Assembly (NCBI GenBank): GCA_036267155.1
Contig: DATAWP010000041.1
Location: 1-64,000, forward strand
Reading direction: 5' to 3'
Source of the DNA: PALSA-1353 sp036267155
Lineage (GTDB): Bacteria > Planctomycetota > Phycisphaerae > Tepidisphaerales > Tepidisphaeraceae
DNA length: 64,000 bases
A program made the position numbers and the translations under genes. The notes under the pieces are model-generated. The model did no database searches and was not told the origin of the DNA. It worked only from the letters and a program-made list of their open reading frames with translations. Position 1 is the first letter of the stretch; every line of letters starts with the position of its first letter. This document shows positions 27,581 through 34,971 of the stretch, piece after piece.

Positions 27581-27910
27581 ATGCCAAGGCATATTAAAAC
27601 GGGCGATCAGGTAATGGTGATTACCGGCGCTGACAAGGGCCAGTCCGGGCGGGTGCTGCGCGTACTGACGGGGCGGGATCGCGTGGTGGTGGAAGGGATC
27701 AACCGGGTGTGGAAGCATGTTCGACCGTCGCAGCGAAATCCGCAGGGCGGCCGCATTCAGAAGGATGCGCCCATCCATGTGAGCAACGTGATGCCGATCG
27801 ATCCGACCACCGGCAAGGGAGCGCGGATGCGGTTTGAAAAGAAGGAAGGGAAGAAGCATAGAATCGCCGTCGGCAGCGGAACGGATATGGGAATCATCGG
27901 CAGGAAATAA
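27581..27910 (+). CDS. rplX: 50S ribosomal protein L24
   Basis: Assembly-initiator protein of 109 residues. It has the KOW motif (IKTGDQVMVITGADKGQSGRV), then VVVEGINRVWKHVRPSQ and GGRIQKDAPIHVSNV. Start ATG 27581, 15 bases after rplN. A strong GC hairpin follows the stop. Confidence 0.96.
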   Translation: MPRHIKTGDQVMVITGADKGQSGRVLRVLTGRDRVVVEGINRVWKHVRPSQRNPQGGRIQKDAPIHVSNVMPIDPTTGKGARMRFEKKEGKKHRIAVGSGTDMGIIGRK

Positions 27911-27931
27911 GCAGGCCGCCGGTCCATTAGC

Positions 27932-27953
27932 CCCCCGCTCAGCGGGGGTTTTG
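27932..27953 (+). terminator. Terminator-like hairpin between rplX and rplE
   Basis: CCCCCGC-TCA-GCGGGGG forms a 7-bp all-strong stem, followed by TTTTG. The flanking word CCATTAGC and the TTTTG tail match the element at 7196-7223, so this looks like an inserted copy of the same repeat. It lies 15 bases before the rplE start, inside an essential operon. Confidence 0.7.
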
Positions 27954-27967
27954 TAATCGAGACGAGT

Positions 27968-28747
27968 ATGTCCGAAGAGAAAAAAGACAAACACAAGCAG
28001 GCGAAGGGTTCCAAGCCCGAGGGCGGGAAAGGCGACGGCCACGGCAAAGGCGACGCTCATGCCAAGGGTGAAGGCCACGGCAAAGGCGACGCCAAGGGCG
28101 GGAACAAGCCGCAGAAGGCCAAGCGTCCGGCCGCGGTGGCGCAGGAAGAGGCGGCGGATACGGGCCCGCAGGAGCCGGCTCCGATGCCGCGGCTGCTCAC
28201 GCATTTCCGCGAGAAGGTGGTGCCCGGATTGCAGCAGAAGTTCGGCTATAAAAATGCACTGGCGGTGCCGCGGGTGGAAAAGATCGTCATCTCGATGGGC
28301 GTGGGCAAGTTGGCCACCTCCGGAGAGAAGGGCAAGATCGAACAGGCGGAAAAAGAGCTTGGCGTGATCGCCGGCCAGAAGCCGGTGCGCTGCAAGGCGA
28401 AAAAGAGCGTGGCGAATTTCAAGGTGCGCGAGGGCCAGGAGACCGGATTGAAGGTGACGCTCCGCGGCAGCCGGATGTACGAATTTTTGGATCGGCTGAT
28501 TACGCTGGCGATTCCGCGCGTGCGCGATTTCCGCGGGCTCTCGCCGGACGGGTTCGACAACAACGGCAACTACAACTTTGGATTCACGGAACAGACGGTA
28601 TTTCCGGAAGTGAACGCGGCGGAGGTGACGTTTCAGCAGGGAATGAACATCACGATGGTGACGACGGCCCCCAATCCGGAAGAGGGCCGGGAATTGCTGA
28701 AACAGTTTGGTTTTCCCTTCCGCACCGAAGAGAAGGACGCGAAGTAA
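27968..28747 (+). CDS. rplE: 50S ribosomal protein L5 with long N-terminal extension
   Basis: 5S rRNA-binding protein. The L5 core begins near residue 74 (PRLLTHFREKVVPGLQQKFGYKN) and shows VPRVEKIVISMGVG, GQKPVRCKAKKSVANFKVREG, RVRDFRGLSPDGFDNNGNYNFG and NPEEGRELLKQFGFPF. The first ~73 residues are a Gly/His/Lys/Asp-rich low-complexity extension with repeats such as GHGKGDAHAKGEGHGKGDA, making 259 residues against the usual ~180. Start ATG 27968. The extension is in frame and uses similar codons. It could bind RNA or metal, but no function is known. Confidence 0.95.
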   Translation: MSEEKKDKHKQAKGSKPEGGKGDGHGKGDAHAKGEGHGKGDAKGGNKPQKAKRPAAVAQEEAADTGPQEPAPMPRLLTHFREKVVPGLQQKFGYKNALAVPRVEKIVISMGVGKLATSGEKGKIEQAEKELGVIAGQKPVRCKAKKSVANFKVREGQETGLKVTLRGSRMYEFLDRLITLAIPRVRDFRGLSPDGFDNNGNYNFGFTEQTVFPEVNAAEVTFQQGMNITMVTTAPNPEEGRELLKQFGFPFRTEEKDAK

Positions 28748-28765
28748 GCGATCGGAGAAGATTTT

Positions 28766-29035
28766 ATGGCCACGACAGCGTGGGTGACAAAGCAGAAGCG
28801 CCGCGAGGCGCTGGTGAAGAAATACGCGGATTTGCGGCGGCAGTTGAAGAAGCAGAAGAATTTCGCCGGATTGGCGAAGCTTCCTCGCGATTCGAGCCCG
28901 ACGCGATCGCACAACCGCTGTCAATTGACGGGCCGATCGCGCGGCGTGCTGCGGAAGTTCAAGGTCTCGCGCATCATGCTGCGGGAGTTGGCGCTGGCCG
29001 GCAAGATTCCCGGCCTTCGGAAGGCGAGTTGGTAG
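28766..29035 (+). CDS. rpsN: 30S ribosomal protein S14, zinc-independent type
   Basis: Small-subunit head protein of 89 residues. Seen: VTKQKRREALVKKYADLRRQL, RDSSPTRSHNRCQLTGRSRGVLRKF and the end GKIPGLRKASW. The CxxC pairs of the short zinc form are absent, so this is the long C-minus type, which needs no zinc. Start ATG 28766 with GGAGAAG upstream. Confidence 0.96.
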   Translation: MATTAWVTKQKRREALVKKYADLRRQLKKQKNFAGLAKLPRDSSPTRSHNRCQLTGRSRGVLRKFKVSRIMLRELALAGKIPGLRKASW

Positions 29036-29084
29036 ATCACAGGCCGGGGCGTTTTGTCCCGGTGAGAAGAGGAAAAAAAGAGCG

Positions 29085-29483
29085 ATGAACAATCAAGATC
29101 CCATCGCGGATATGCTGACGCGGATTCGCAACGCCAACCGCGTCGGCCGGCGAATCGTCCTCATTCCCAAGAGCAAAATTTGCAACGGGATTGCGGCAGT
29201 GCTCAAGGAGGAGGGATACATCGAGGAGTTCGACGTGATCGACGACGGCGTGCAGGGCCGCCTTCGGGTGAAGCTGAAGTATTCGATGAGCGGCGAGAAG
29301 GTGATCCACGAACTGGATCGCCAATCCAAGCCGGGCCGGCGAATTTATCGCGCGGTGGACGATCTGCCCAAGGTGCTGAACGGCATGGGCATCGCCGTGG
29401 TCAGCACGAGCAAGGGTGTGATGAGCGACCGCAAGGCGCGGGAGCAGAATGTGGGCGGAGAGTTGCTGTGCACGGTGAGTTAG
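29085..29483 (+). CDS. rpsH: 30S ribosomal protein S8
   Basis: Central-domain 16S rRNA binder of 132 residues; in enterobacteria it is the spc operon repressor. Seen: QDPIADMLTRIRNANRVGR, SKIKCNGIA-like KSKICNGIAAVLKEEGY, and the C-terminal ISTSKGVM-type motif (VVSTSKGVMSDRKAREQNVGGELL). Start ATG 29085. An AATAGG heptad hairpin follows the gene. Confidence 0.96.
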   Translation: MNNQDPIADMLTRIRNANRVGRRIVLIPKSKICNGIAAVLKEEGYIEEFDVIDDGVQGRLRVKLKYSMSGEKVIHELDRQSKPGRRIYRAVDDLPKVLNGMGIAVVSTSKGVMSDRKAREQNVGGELLCTVS

Positions 29484-29504
29484 AAATGGTCCCTTGTAAA
29501 TATT

Positions 29505-29606
29505 TTCAATTGCCTATTGCCAATTGCCTATTGAAAGACAGGACCGCGCATTTCAATAGGAAATAGGCAATAGGAAATAGGCAATAGGAAATAGGCAATT
29601 GGCAAT
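29505..29606. repeat. Heptad-repeat hairpin, AATAGG family, copy 2, between rpsH and rplF
   Basis: The inner arms CCTATTGAAA (29527-29536) and TTTCAATAGG (29551-29560) pair perfectly around a 14-base loop. Outer arms continue in 7-bp words CAATAGG/AAATAGG/CAATTGG to about 29507 and 29606. It lies 22 bases after the rpsH stop and ends 21 bases before rplF. Confidence 0.9.
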
Positions 29607-29627
29607 AATCGGTGTCAAAGGATATCC

Positions 29628-30185
29628 ATGAGTCGTATTGGAAAAAAGCCCGTTCCTATCGGTAGCGCCAAGGTGACGTTGCAGGATCAATTGGTACGGA
29701 TGGAAGGTCCGAAGGGAAAACTCGAGCAGCGGGTTCATCCAACCATCAAGGTGACGATGGACTCGGCCAAGAAGGAATTGGTCGTCACACGGCCGGATGA
29801 CGAGCGGCAGAGCAAGGCGCTGCATGGGCTGACCCGGGCGCTGCTGGCGAACATGGTTGAGGGAGTAACCAACGGATATAAGAAAAGCCTGGAAGTGCAG
29901 GGCGTGGGTTACAAGGCGGAGCTGCGTGGGAAAACGCTGGTGATGACGGTTGGATATGCCAACACGATCAGCGTGGCGGTTCCGGCAGACGTGATGGTGG
30001 TGGTGGAAGGCCAGAAGATTCATGTGACGGGGGCGGATAAACAGTTGGTGGGGCAATTCGCCAGCGACGTTCGGCGAGTGCGCAAGCCCGAGCCGTACAA
30101 GGGCAAGGGCGTGCGGTACGAAGGTGAAGTGGTGAAGATCAAGCCGGGCAAGGCATTCGCGGGCGCCGGCGCGGCGACCAAGTAA
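29628..30185 (+). CDS. rplF: 50S ribosomal protein L6
   Basis: Large-subunit protein of 185 residues near the sarcin-ricin loop. Seen: MSRIGKKPVPIG, the first repeat VRMEGPKGKLEQRVHP, GLTRALLANMVEGVTNGYKKSLEVQGVGYKA, and the conserved end EPYKGKGVRYEGEVVKIKPGKA. Start ATG 29628, preceded by AAGGA. Confidence 0.97.
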   Translation: MSRIGKKPVPIGSAKVTLQDQLVRMEGPKGKLEQRVHPTIKVTMDSAKKELVVTRPDDERQSKALHGLTRALLANMVEGVTNGYKKSLEVQGVGYKAELRGKTLVMTVGYANTISVAVPADVMVVVEGQKIHVTGADKQLVGQFASDVRRVRKPEPYKGKGVRYEGEVVKIKPGKAFAGAGAATK

Positions 30186-30198
30186 GGACCAGCGAGCG

Positions 30199-30573
30199 AT
30201 GGCTGACAAGAACAAAAAGAAACAGACGCGTCTTCTGCGGCGAAAAAGGTCGGTGCGCAAAAGCGTGTTCGGCACGGCCCAGCGTCCGCGGCTGAGCGTT
30301 TTCCGCAGCGACAAGCACATTTACGCCCAGGTGATCGACGACTACGCGGGCAAAACGCTCGCGGCGGCGGGCAGCACCGACGGGGACGTGCGCGGTTCGG
30401 ACCTGAAAAACGGCGGGAACATCACCGGCGCGAAAAAAGTCGGGCTGGCGATCGCGGCCAAGGCAAAGGCGGCTGGGATTTCGGCTGTGGCGTTCGATCG
30501 GGGCGGGCGGCGCTATCATGGCAGGATCAAAGCCTTGGCCGACGCGGCCCGCGAGGGCGGTTTGAAATTCTGA
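30199..30573 (+). CDS. rplR: 50S ribosomal protein L18
   Basis: 5S rRNA-binding protein of 124 residues. Seen: the basic start KKKQTRLLRRKRSVRKSVFGTAQRPRLSVFRSDKHIYAQVIDD and the end VAFDRGGRRYHGRIKALADAAREGGLKF. Start ATG 30199, 13 bases after rplF. Confidence 0.97.
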   Translation: MADKNKKKQTRLLRRKRSVRKSVFGTAQRPRLSVFRSDKHIYAQVIDDYAGKTLAAAGSTDGDVRGSDLKNGGNITGAKKVGLAIAAKAKAAGISAVAFDRGGRRYHGRIKALADAAREGGLKF

Positions 30574-30589
30574 ACTAAGCGAGTGAATT

Positions 30590-31300
30590 ATGGCTGAATC
30601 AGAGCAGAAAAACGAGAATCAACAGACCCCGCCGGCGCCCCAGGCAGCCGAGGCCCCGCCCCAAGCGCCAGCGCCACCACCGGCGGCGCCTGCCGAGAGG
30701 GGACCGGAAGGGCACGGGCGCGGCGGCGGCCAGCATCGTGGCGGCCGCGGCGGCCGACAGGAAGGCGGCCGGCAGCGCGGCGGCGGCCGAGACCGCGGCA
30801 GCGACGAGAGCGGCATCGAATCCTCCGTCGTGCGGATCTACCGATGCTCAAAGGTGGTCAAGGGCGGACGGACTTTCAGCTTTGGAGCCTTGGTCGTGGC
30901 TGGCGACCGCAAAGGAAATGTCGGGATTGGCTACGGTAAGGCGAACGAAGTGCCGCCGGCGGTCGAGAAAGCGACCAAGGATGCACGTAAGCAAATGTTC
31001 AAGGTGAACCTCAAGGGGACCACGATTCCGCACGCGGCCAAGGGCACGAGCGGGGCCAGCACGGTCGTGTTGGTTCCGGCGCGGCCGGGCACCGGCGTAA
31101 CGGCGGGCAAGAGCGTGCGGCCGTGTGTTGAGCTGGTGGGGATCACGGATATCCTGACCAAAGCGTACGGTTCGACCAGCCCCAAGAACCTGGTCAAGGC
31201 GACGATCGCGGCATTGAAGCAGCTTCAGAATGTGGACCAGGTGGAGCAGAGCCGCGGAGTCAAATTGGAAAAGGGAGCCGGGGAGCTGGTGTCGGCCTGA
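30590..31300 (+). CDS. rpsE: 30S ribosomal protein S5 with RGG-rich N-terminal extension
   Basis: Small-subunit accuracy protein. The S5 core starts near residue 76 (ESSVVRIYRCSKVVKGGRTFSF) and contains GNVGIGYGKANEVPPAVEKA, GTTIPHAAKG, RPGTGVTAGKSVRPCVELVGITDI and NLVKATIAAL. Before it lie ~75 residues rich in Pro/Ala and then Gly/Arg with RGG-like words (HRGGRGGRQEGGRQRGGGRD), giving 236 residues against the usual ~165. Start ATG 30590. RGG segments commonly bind RNA, so an extra rRNA or mRNA contact is a reasonable guess. The next gene is rplO directly; rpmD (L30) is missing. Confidence 0.96.
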   Translation: MAESEQKNENQQTPPAPQAAEAPPQAPAPPPAAPAERGPEGHGRGGGQHRGGRGGRQEGGRQRGGGRDRGSDESGIESSVVRIYRCSKVVKGGRTFSFGALVVAGDRKGNVGIGYGKANEVPPAVEKATKDARKQMFKVNLKGTTIPHAAKGTSGASTVVLVPARPGTGVTAGKSVRPCVELVGITDILTKAYGSTSPKNLVKATIAALKQLQNVDQVEQSRGVKLEKGAGELVSA

Positions 31301-31319
31301 TGATGGGTTGGTAACGACT

Positions 31320-31928
31320 ATGAGCATGATTCATGAACTCACGCCGGTGACGCCGCGAAATAAGCATCGCAAGCGCAAGGGTCGCGGCGAAAGCAGCGGA
31401 CATGGCAAGACCTCCGGTCGCGGAACCAAGGGGGCGAAGGCCCGCGTCGGCACGTATATCAAGCGAGGGCACGAAGGCGGCCAGACGCCGATCTTCCGCC
31501 GGTTTCCCAAACGCGGGTTCAGCAACCACGATTTTGCCCGGCGGTTTCACATCGTGAATCTCTCTGATCTGAACAGGTTCGAAAACGGCGCGGTAGTGGA
31601 TGCGGCGATGCTCGTTGAAGCGGGGCTGGTACCGAATGATTCACAGCCTGTAAAAGTTCTCGGCGATGGAGACCTGACCAAAAAACTGACGGTGATGGCG
31701 GGGTGGTACAGCAAGTCGGCGCATACGAAGATCACCGCGGCCGGCGGCACGGCTCAAAATCTCAAGGGCGAGGCATTTGAGTTCCCCAAGCCCAAGAAGA
31801 AGTTTGTTCCTCGTGAGCCTGTGAAGAAGAAGATCGTTACCGAGGAGCCGGCGGAAGCGAAGGCGGCTCCGGAAGGGAAAGCGCCGGAAACCAAGGCGGA
31901 GGAAGCGCCTAAGCCGGCGGGGGAATAA
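31320..31928 (+). CDS. rplO: 50S ribosomal protein L15 with acidic C-terminal tail
   Basis: Late-assembly large-subunit protein of 202 residues. Seen: HELTPVTPRNKHRKRKGRG, GKTSGRGTKGAKARVG, GHEGGQTPIFRRFPKRGF and the core end KITAAGGTAQNLKGEAFEFP. A tail of about 45 residues rich in Lys/Glu/Pro/Ala (EEPAEAKAAPEGKAPETK) follows. Start ATG 31320, a few codons after rpsE; an ATG two codons on is also possible. Confidence 0.95.
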   Translation: MSMIHELTPVTPRNKHRKRKGRGESSGHGKTSGRGTKGAKARVGTYIKRGHEGGQTPIFRRFPKRGFSNHDFARRFHIVNLSDLNRFENGAVVDAAMLVEAGLVPNDSQPVKVLGDGDLTKKLTVMAGWYSKSAHTKITAAGGTAQNLKGEAFEFPKPKKKFVPREPVKKKIVTEEPAEAKAAPEGKAPETKAEEAPKPAGE

Positions 31929-31939
31929 GCGGCCCAATA

Positions 31940-31982
31940 CCGGGGCGACGGCTCGACTGAGTTCGCCGAAGTCACGCCCCGG
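31940..31982 (+). repeat. GC hairpin between rplO and secY
   Basis: CCGGGGCG (31940-31947) and CGCCCCGG (31975-31982) form a perfect 8-bp stem around a 27-base loop in the 94-base gap. There is no T run after it, so it is not a typical terminator. It could affect processing or secY translation. Confidence 0.45.
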
Positions 31983-32022
31983 CTCTGTTGCCTATCATGA
32001 ATGGTTTGAAAGGTACAGAAGC

Positions 32023-33426
32023 ATGATCAAGTCGTTTTTGAACATCTTTCGCGTGCCTGAGTTGCGGAACAAGGTGCTGTTCACCTTCTTCATGCTGCTG
32101 ATTTACCGGATCGGGTTTTGGGTGCCGCTGCCGGGCGTGGATCAGCACGCGATGGAGGAGATCGCGAAGAACCAGGATGATTCGAGCGCGGCGGGGCGGC
32201 TGGCGAGCTATGTGTCGCTGTTTTCCGGCGGAAGCTTGCAGCAGAGTTCGATCTTCAGCCTGGGGATCATGCCGTATATCTCGTCGTCGATTATTTTCCA
32301 GTTGCTGCAGACGGTCGTTCCAGCACTGGAAAAACTGCAGAAGGAAGGGGAAACCGGACGGAAGAAGATTCAGGAATGGAGCCGATATGTGACGGTTCCG
32401 CTCTGCCTGGTCCAGGCGATCTTCCTGCTGAATTACATGATCTCCGGCCCCACCGGAACGTCGATGGTGCAGCCGATATTTCAGCGGCACTATGCGGCGC
32501 AATTCTGGATCATGGGATTGCTGGCGCTGACGGCGGGAAGCATATTCCTCATGTGGCTCGGCGAGCAGATCGACGAATATGGCCTGGGCAACGGAGTCAG
32601 TTTGGTGATTTTGGCCGGCATCGTCGCCCGTATGCCGGGGGCGATCGCGGAGTTGGCGAGGCAAACGACCCTGACCGGGCAGACCAGCGGCGTCAAGCAG
32701 ATCACCCCCGGTAAAATCATGTTCCTGGCGGCGTGCTTCGTGTTCGTGGTGGCCGGCTCAATTTTGATTACCCAGGCACAGCGCCGGATCACGATCCAGC
32801 AGGCGAAACACACCCGCGGCCGGCGCGTCTACGGCGGGCAACGCCAATACCTGCCGCTGCGAGTGAATCACGGCGGCGTCATGCCGATCATTTTCGCGCA
32901 GTCGCTGATGTTGTTCCCCGGAATCGCCCTGGCGAAGCTGGCGCCGATAACCGGAACGGGCTGGATTCACGGCTTTACGATTTGGCTGAACGACGAATTC
33001 AGCCGCGGGAAATTCGTCTACCTGATTACCGAGGCGGCGATGATTTATTTCTTCGCCTATTTCTGGACGACCGTGCAGTTCCAGCCGAAGGAAATGGCCA
33101 CTCAGCTTCGTGATTACGGCAGCTTCATTCCCGGCCTGCGTCCGGGCAAACGGACCAGCGATTACCTGGAAAAGGTCATGATGCGGATCACGTATGTCGG
33201 GGCGGCATTTTTGTGCGTGATTGCCGTCGTGCCCGTCATGGTCACCGCCAGCCTGGGGATCGATCCGCGCATATCGGCGTTCCTCGGTGGAACCGGACTG
33301 CTCATCGTCGTCAGCGTCGCGCTGGACATGATCCAGCGCATCGAAGCCAACCTGTTGATGCGGAATTACGGCGGCTTCCTCAGCAGCGGCGGCAAAGGAA
33401 AACGGATGAAGGGGAGACAATACTAG
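32023..33426 (+). CDS. secY: Protein translocase subunit SecY
   Basis: Pore of the general secretion channel, 467 residues with ten membrane segments. Seen: RNKVLFTFFMLLIYRIGFWVPLPGV, the plug region with FSGGSLQQSSIFSLGIMPYISSSI, GNGVSLVILAGI, VNHGGVMPIIFAQSLMLFPG, a YFYTTVQF-like YFWTTVQFQPKEMA, and PGLRPGKRTSDYL. It exports the signal-peptide proteins seen elsewhere in the window. Start ATG 32023. The usual downstream gene adk is not present; map follows. Confidence 0.97.
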   Translation: MIKSFLNIFRVPELRNKVLFTFFMLLIYRIGFWVPLPGVDQHAMEEIAKNQDDSSAAGRLASYVSLFSGGSLQQSSIFSLGIMPYISSSIIFQLLQTVVPALEKLQKEGETGRKKIQEWSRYVTVPLCLVQAIFLLNYMISGPTGTSMVQPIFQRHYAAQFWIMGLLALTAGSIFLMWLGEQIDEYGLGNGVSLVILAGIVARMPGAIAELARQTTLTGQTSGVKQITPGKIMFLAACFVFVVAGSILITQAQRRITIQQAKHTRGRRVYGGQRQYLPLRVNHGGVMPIIFAQSLMLFPGIALAKLAPITGTGWIHGFTIWLNDEFSRGKFVYLITEAAMIYFFAYFWTTVQFQPKEMATQLRDYGSFIPGLRPGKRTSDYLEKVMMRITYVGAAFLCVIAVVPVMVTASLGIDPRISAFLGGTGLLIVVSVALDMIQRIEANLLMRNYGGFLSSGGKGKRMKGRQY

Positions 33427-33486
33427 AAGCTGGAAACGAGAGACTAGATCCGGCTAGCCTCTGGTCTCTAGCCTCTGGCCTCAAGA
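33424..33486. repeat. Heptad-repeat hairpin, CTAGCCT family, between secY and map
   Basis: The right arm reads CTAGCCT CTGGTCT CTAGCCT CTGGCCT in exact 7-base register (about 33454-33482). The left arm (33424-33448) carries AGAAGCT GGAAACG AGAGACT AG, the diverged complement. It occupies essentially the whole 63-base gap between the secY stop and the map start. Confidence 0.8.
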
Positions 33487-33489
33487 ACC

Positions 33490-34308
33490 ATGCCGATCAT
33501 TATCAAAAGCCGGTTCGAGATCGAGCGCATGCGGCGTGCCGGACAGCTTGGCTGTGAGATTCTGGCCAAGATGCGCAACGCCGCGGTTGCCGGGGTGACC
33601 ACGCAGGAGTTGGATAATCTGGCAAGGGCGGAACTGGACAAGGCCGGCGCCACGGCGCTGTCGAAAAATTATCCCACCTATCGGGCGGGCGAGGGATTTC
33701 CCGGACATACGTGCATCAGCATCAACGAAGAAGTGGTGCATGGAATCCCCGGCACGCGGACGCTGAAGGAGGGGGACGTCGTCACGCTGGACCTGGCGTT
33801 GTCGCTCGACGGCTACTGTGCCGACACGGCCACGACGGTGGGCGTGGGAAAGATCAGCCCGGCCTTGCAGCGGCTGCTGGATGTGACCAAGGAATCCCTG
33901 GCGCTGGCGCTGAACAACATGCGGCCGGGGCGGCGATGGTCGGATATTGCCCGGCTCATCCAGCACCACGTCGAAAAGAACGGATACAACGTGGTGCGCG
34001 AATTCGTGGGACATGGAATTGGGCGGGGAATGCACGAAGAGCCGAAGGTGCCGAACTTTGTGACCGCCGAGCAGCTCAGCGGCGATTTTCTGCTCCGCCG
34101 GGGCATGACGCTGGCGGTGGAGCCAATGGTTGTGGCCGGCAAGCGCGACGTGGACCTTTACCGGGACGGCTGGACGGTTTTCACCGTGGACCGGATGCCG
34201 GCGGCGCATTTCGAGCACACGGTTGCGATAACGGATACTGGTGTGGATATCCTGACCGACGGCCGCGGTCCGATGGCGGATTCGACGATGGCCCACACCG
34301 GAACTTGA
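33490..34308 (+). CDS. map: Methionine aminopeptidase, type I
   Basis: Removes N-terminal Met from new proteins, 272 residues. Seen: IEQMRRAG-like IERMRRAGQLG, CISINEEVVHGIPG (substrate His), the metal ligands in VVTLDLALSLDGYCADTATT, VGHGIGRGMHEEP, LAVEPMVVAG and FEHTVAITDTG. All five metal positions appear present. Start ATG 33490. It works with def and fmt products elsewhere in this window (50 kb) in N-terminal maturation. A strong promoter overlaps its stop codon. Confidence 0.95.
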   Translation: MPIIIKSRFEIERMRRAGQLGCEILAKMRNAAVAGVTTQELDNLARAELDKAGATALSKNYPTYRAGEGFPGHTCISINEEVVHGIPGTRTLKEGDVVTLDLALSLDGYCADTATTVGVGKISPALQRLLDVTKESLALALNNMRPGRRWSDIARLIQHHVEKNGYNVVREFVGHGIGRGMHEEPKVPNFVTAEQLSGDFLLRRGMTLAVEPMVVAGKRDVDLYRDGWTVFTVDRMPAAHFEHTVAITDTGVDILTDGRGPMADSTMAHTGT

Positions 34309-34333
34309 GCGTGGATGAGGTTTGTGCTATAAT
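34305..34333 (+). promoter_or_regulatory. Strong sigma70-type promoter for rpmJ-rpsM-rpsK-rpoA-rplQ
   Basis: TTGAGC (34305-34310), 17 bases, then a perfect TATAAT (34328-34333). The -35 box overlaps the map stop codon. The predicted start lies ~40 bases before rpmJ and would allow the alpha operon to be expressed separately from the spc part. Confidence 0.7.
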
Positions 34334-34380
34334 TCCCGATTCGCCGGTCGTAAGCCGATCCGGTCCAAGGTGATACTGTC

Positions 34381-34494
34381 ATGAAAGTTCGAGCCAGCGT
34401 GAGAAGGATTTGTGAAAACTGCAAGATCGTGCGCCGCAAGGGTGTCGTGCGCGTGATTTGCAGCAACACGAAGCACAAGCAGAAACAGGGTTAA
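34381..34494 (+). CDS. rpmJ: 50S ribosomal protein L36
   Basis: A 37-residue zinc-binding ribosomal protein. It starts at ATG 34381 as MKVRASVRRICENCKIVRRK and ends with CSNTKHKQKQG. The ligands CENC, a later Cys and a His are all present, so it is the zinc-containing type. It sits between map and rpsM as usual, but infA is missing from this junction. Confidence 0.95.
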   Translation: MKVRASVRRICENCKIVRRKGVVRVICSNTKHKQKQG

Positions 34495-34516
34495 TTCAGG
34501 GATAGGATAAAAAGCT

Positions 34517-34903
34517 ATGCCGCGTATTTCGGGCGTCGATATTCCACCGGACAAGCCGATCTGGATCAGTTTGACTTATTTGTACGGGATCGGGCGGAGC
34601 AACAGCAAAGTGATCCTGCGCGAGGTGGGCATTGACGCACAGCGCCGGGCGAAGGACCTCACCGAAGAAGAGTTGGCCAAGATCATCGGGATCATTGATC
34701 GGGATCACCTGGTTGAAGGCGGCCTACGGCGGGCGATTACACAGAACATAGCGCGTCTGCGCGACATTGGGAGCTATCGCGGGAATCGTCATCGGCGATC
34801 ATTGCCGGTGCGCGGCCAGCGCACACGCTCCAACGCGCGGACGCGCAAAGGCCCACGCAAAACGGTTGCCGGCAAAAAGGGTGTGAAGGAATTGGGCAAG
34901 TAG
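34517..34903 (+). CDS. rpsM: 30S ribosomal protein S13
   Basis: Small-subunit head protein of 128 residues, contacting P-site tRNA and L5. Seen: RISGVDIPPDKPIWISLTYLYGIG, LRRAITQNIARLRDIGSYRGNRHRRSLPVRGQRTRSNARTRKGPRKTVAGKK. Start ATG 34517. Confidence 0.97.
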   Translation: MPRISGVDIPPDKPIWISLTYLYGIGRSNSKVILREVGIDAQRRAKDLTEEELAKIIGIIDRDHLVEGGLRRAITQNIARLRDIGSYRGNRHRRSLPVRGQRTRSNARTRKGPRKTVAGKKGVKELGK

Positions 34904-34971
34904 GAAGAACGTCATCGGTTGTTTGGAGGGAAGCGATTCTCGCAAACGACGAATGACCCATCGGAGCATTC

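Noticed and set aside
26965..29092. 680-codon minus-strand frame across rpsQ-rpsH
   Set aside because: Antisense to several certain ribosomal protein genes.
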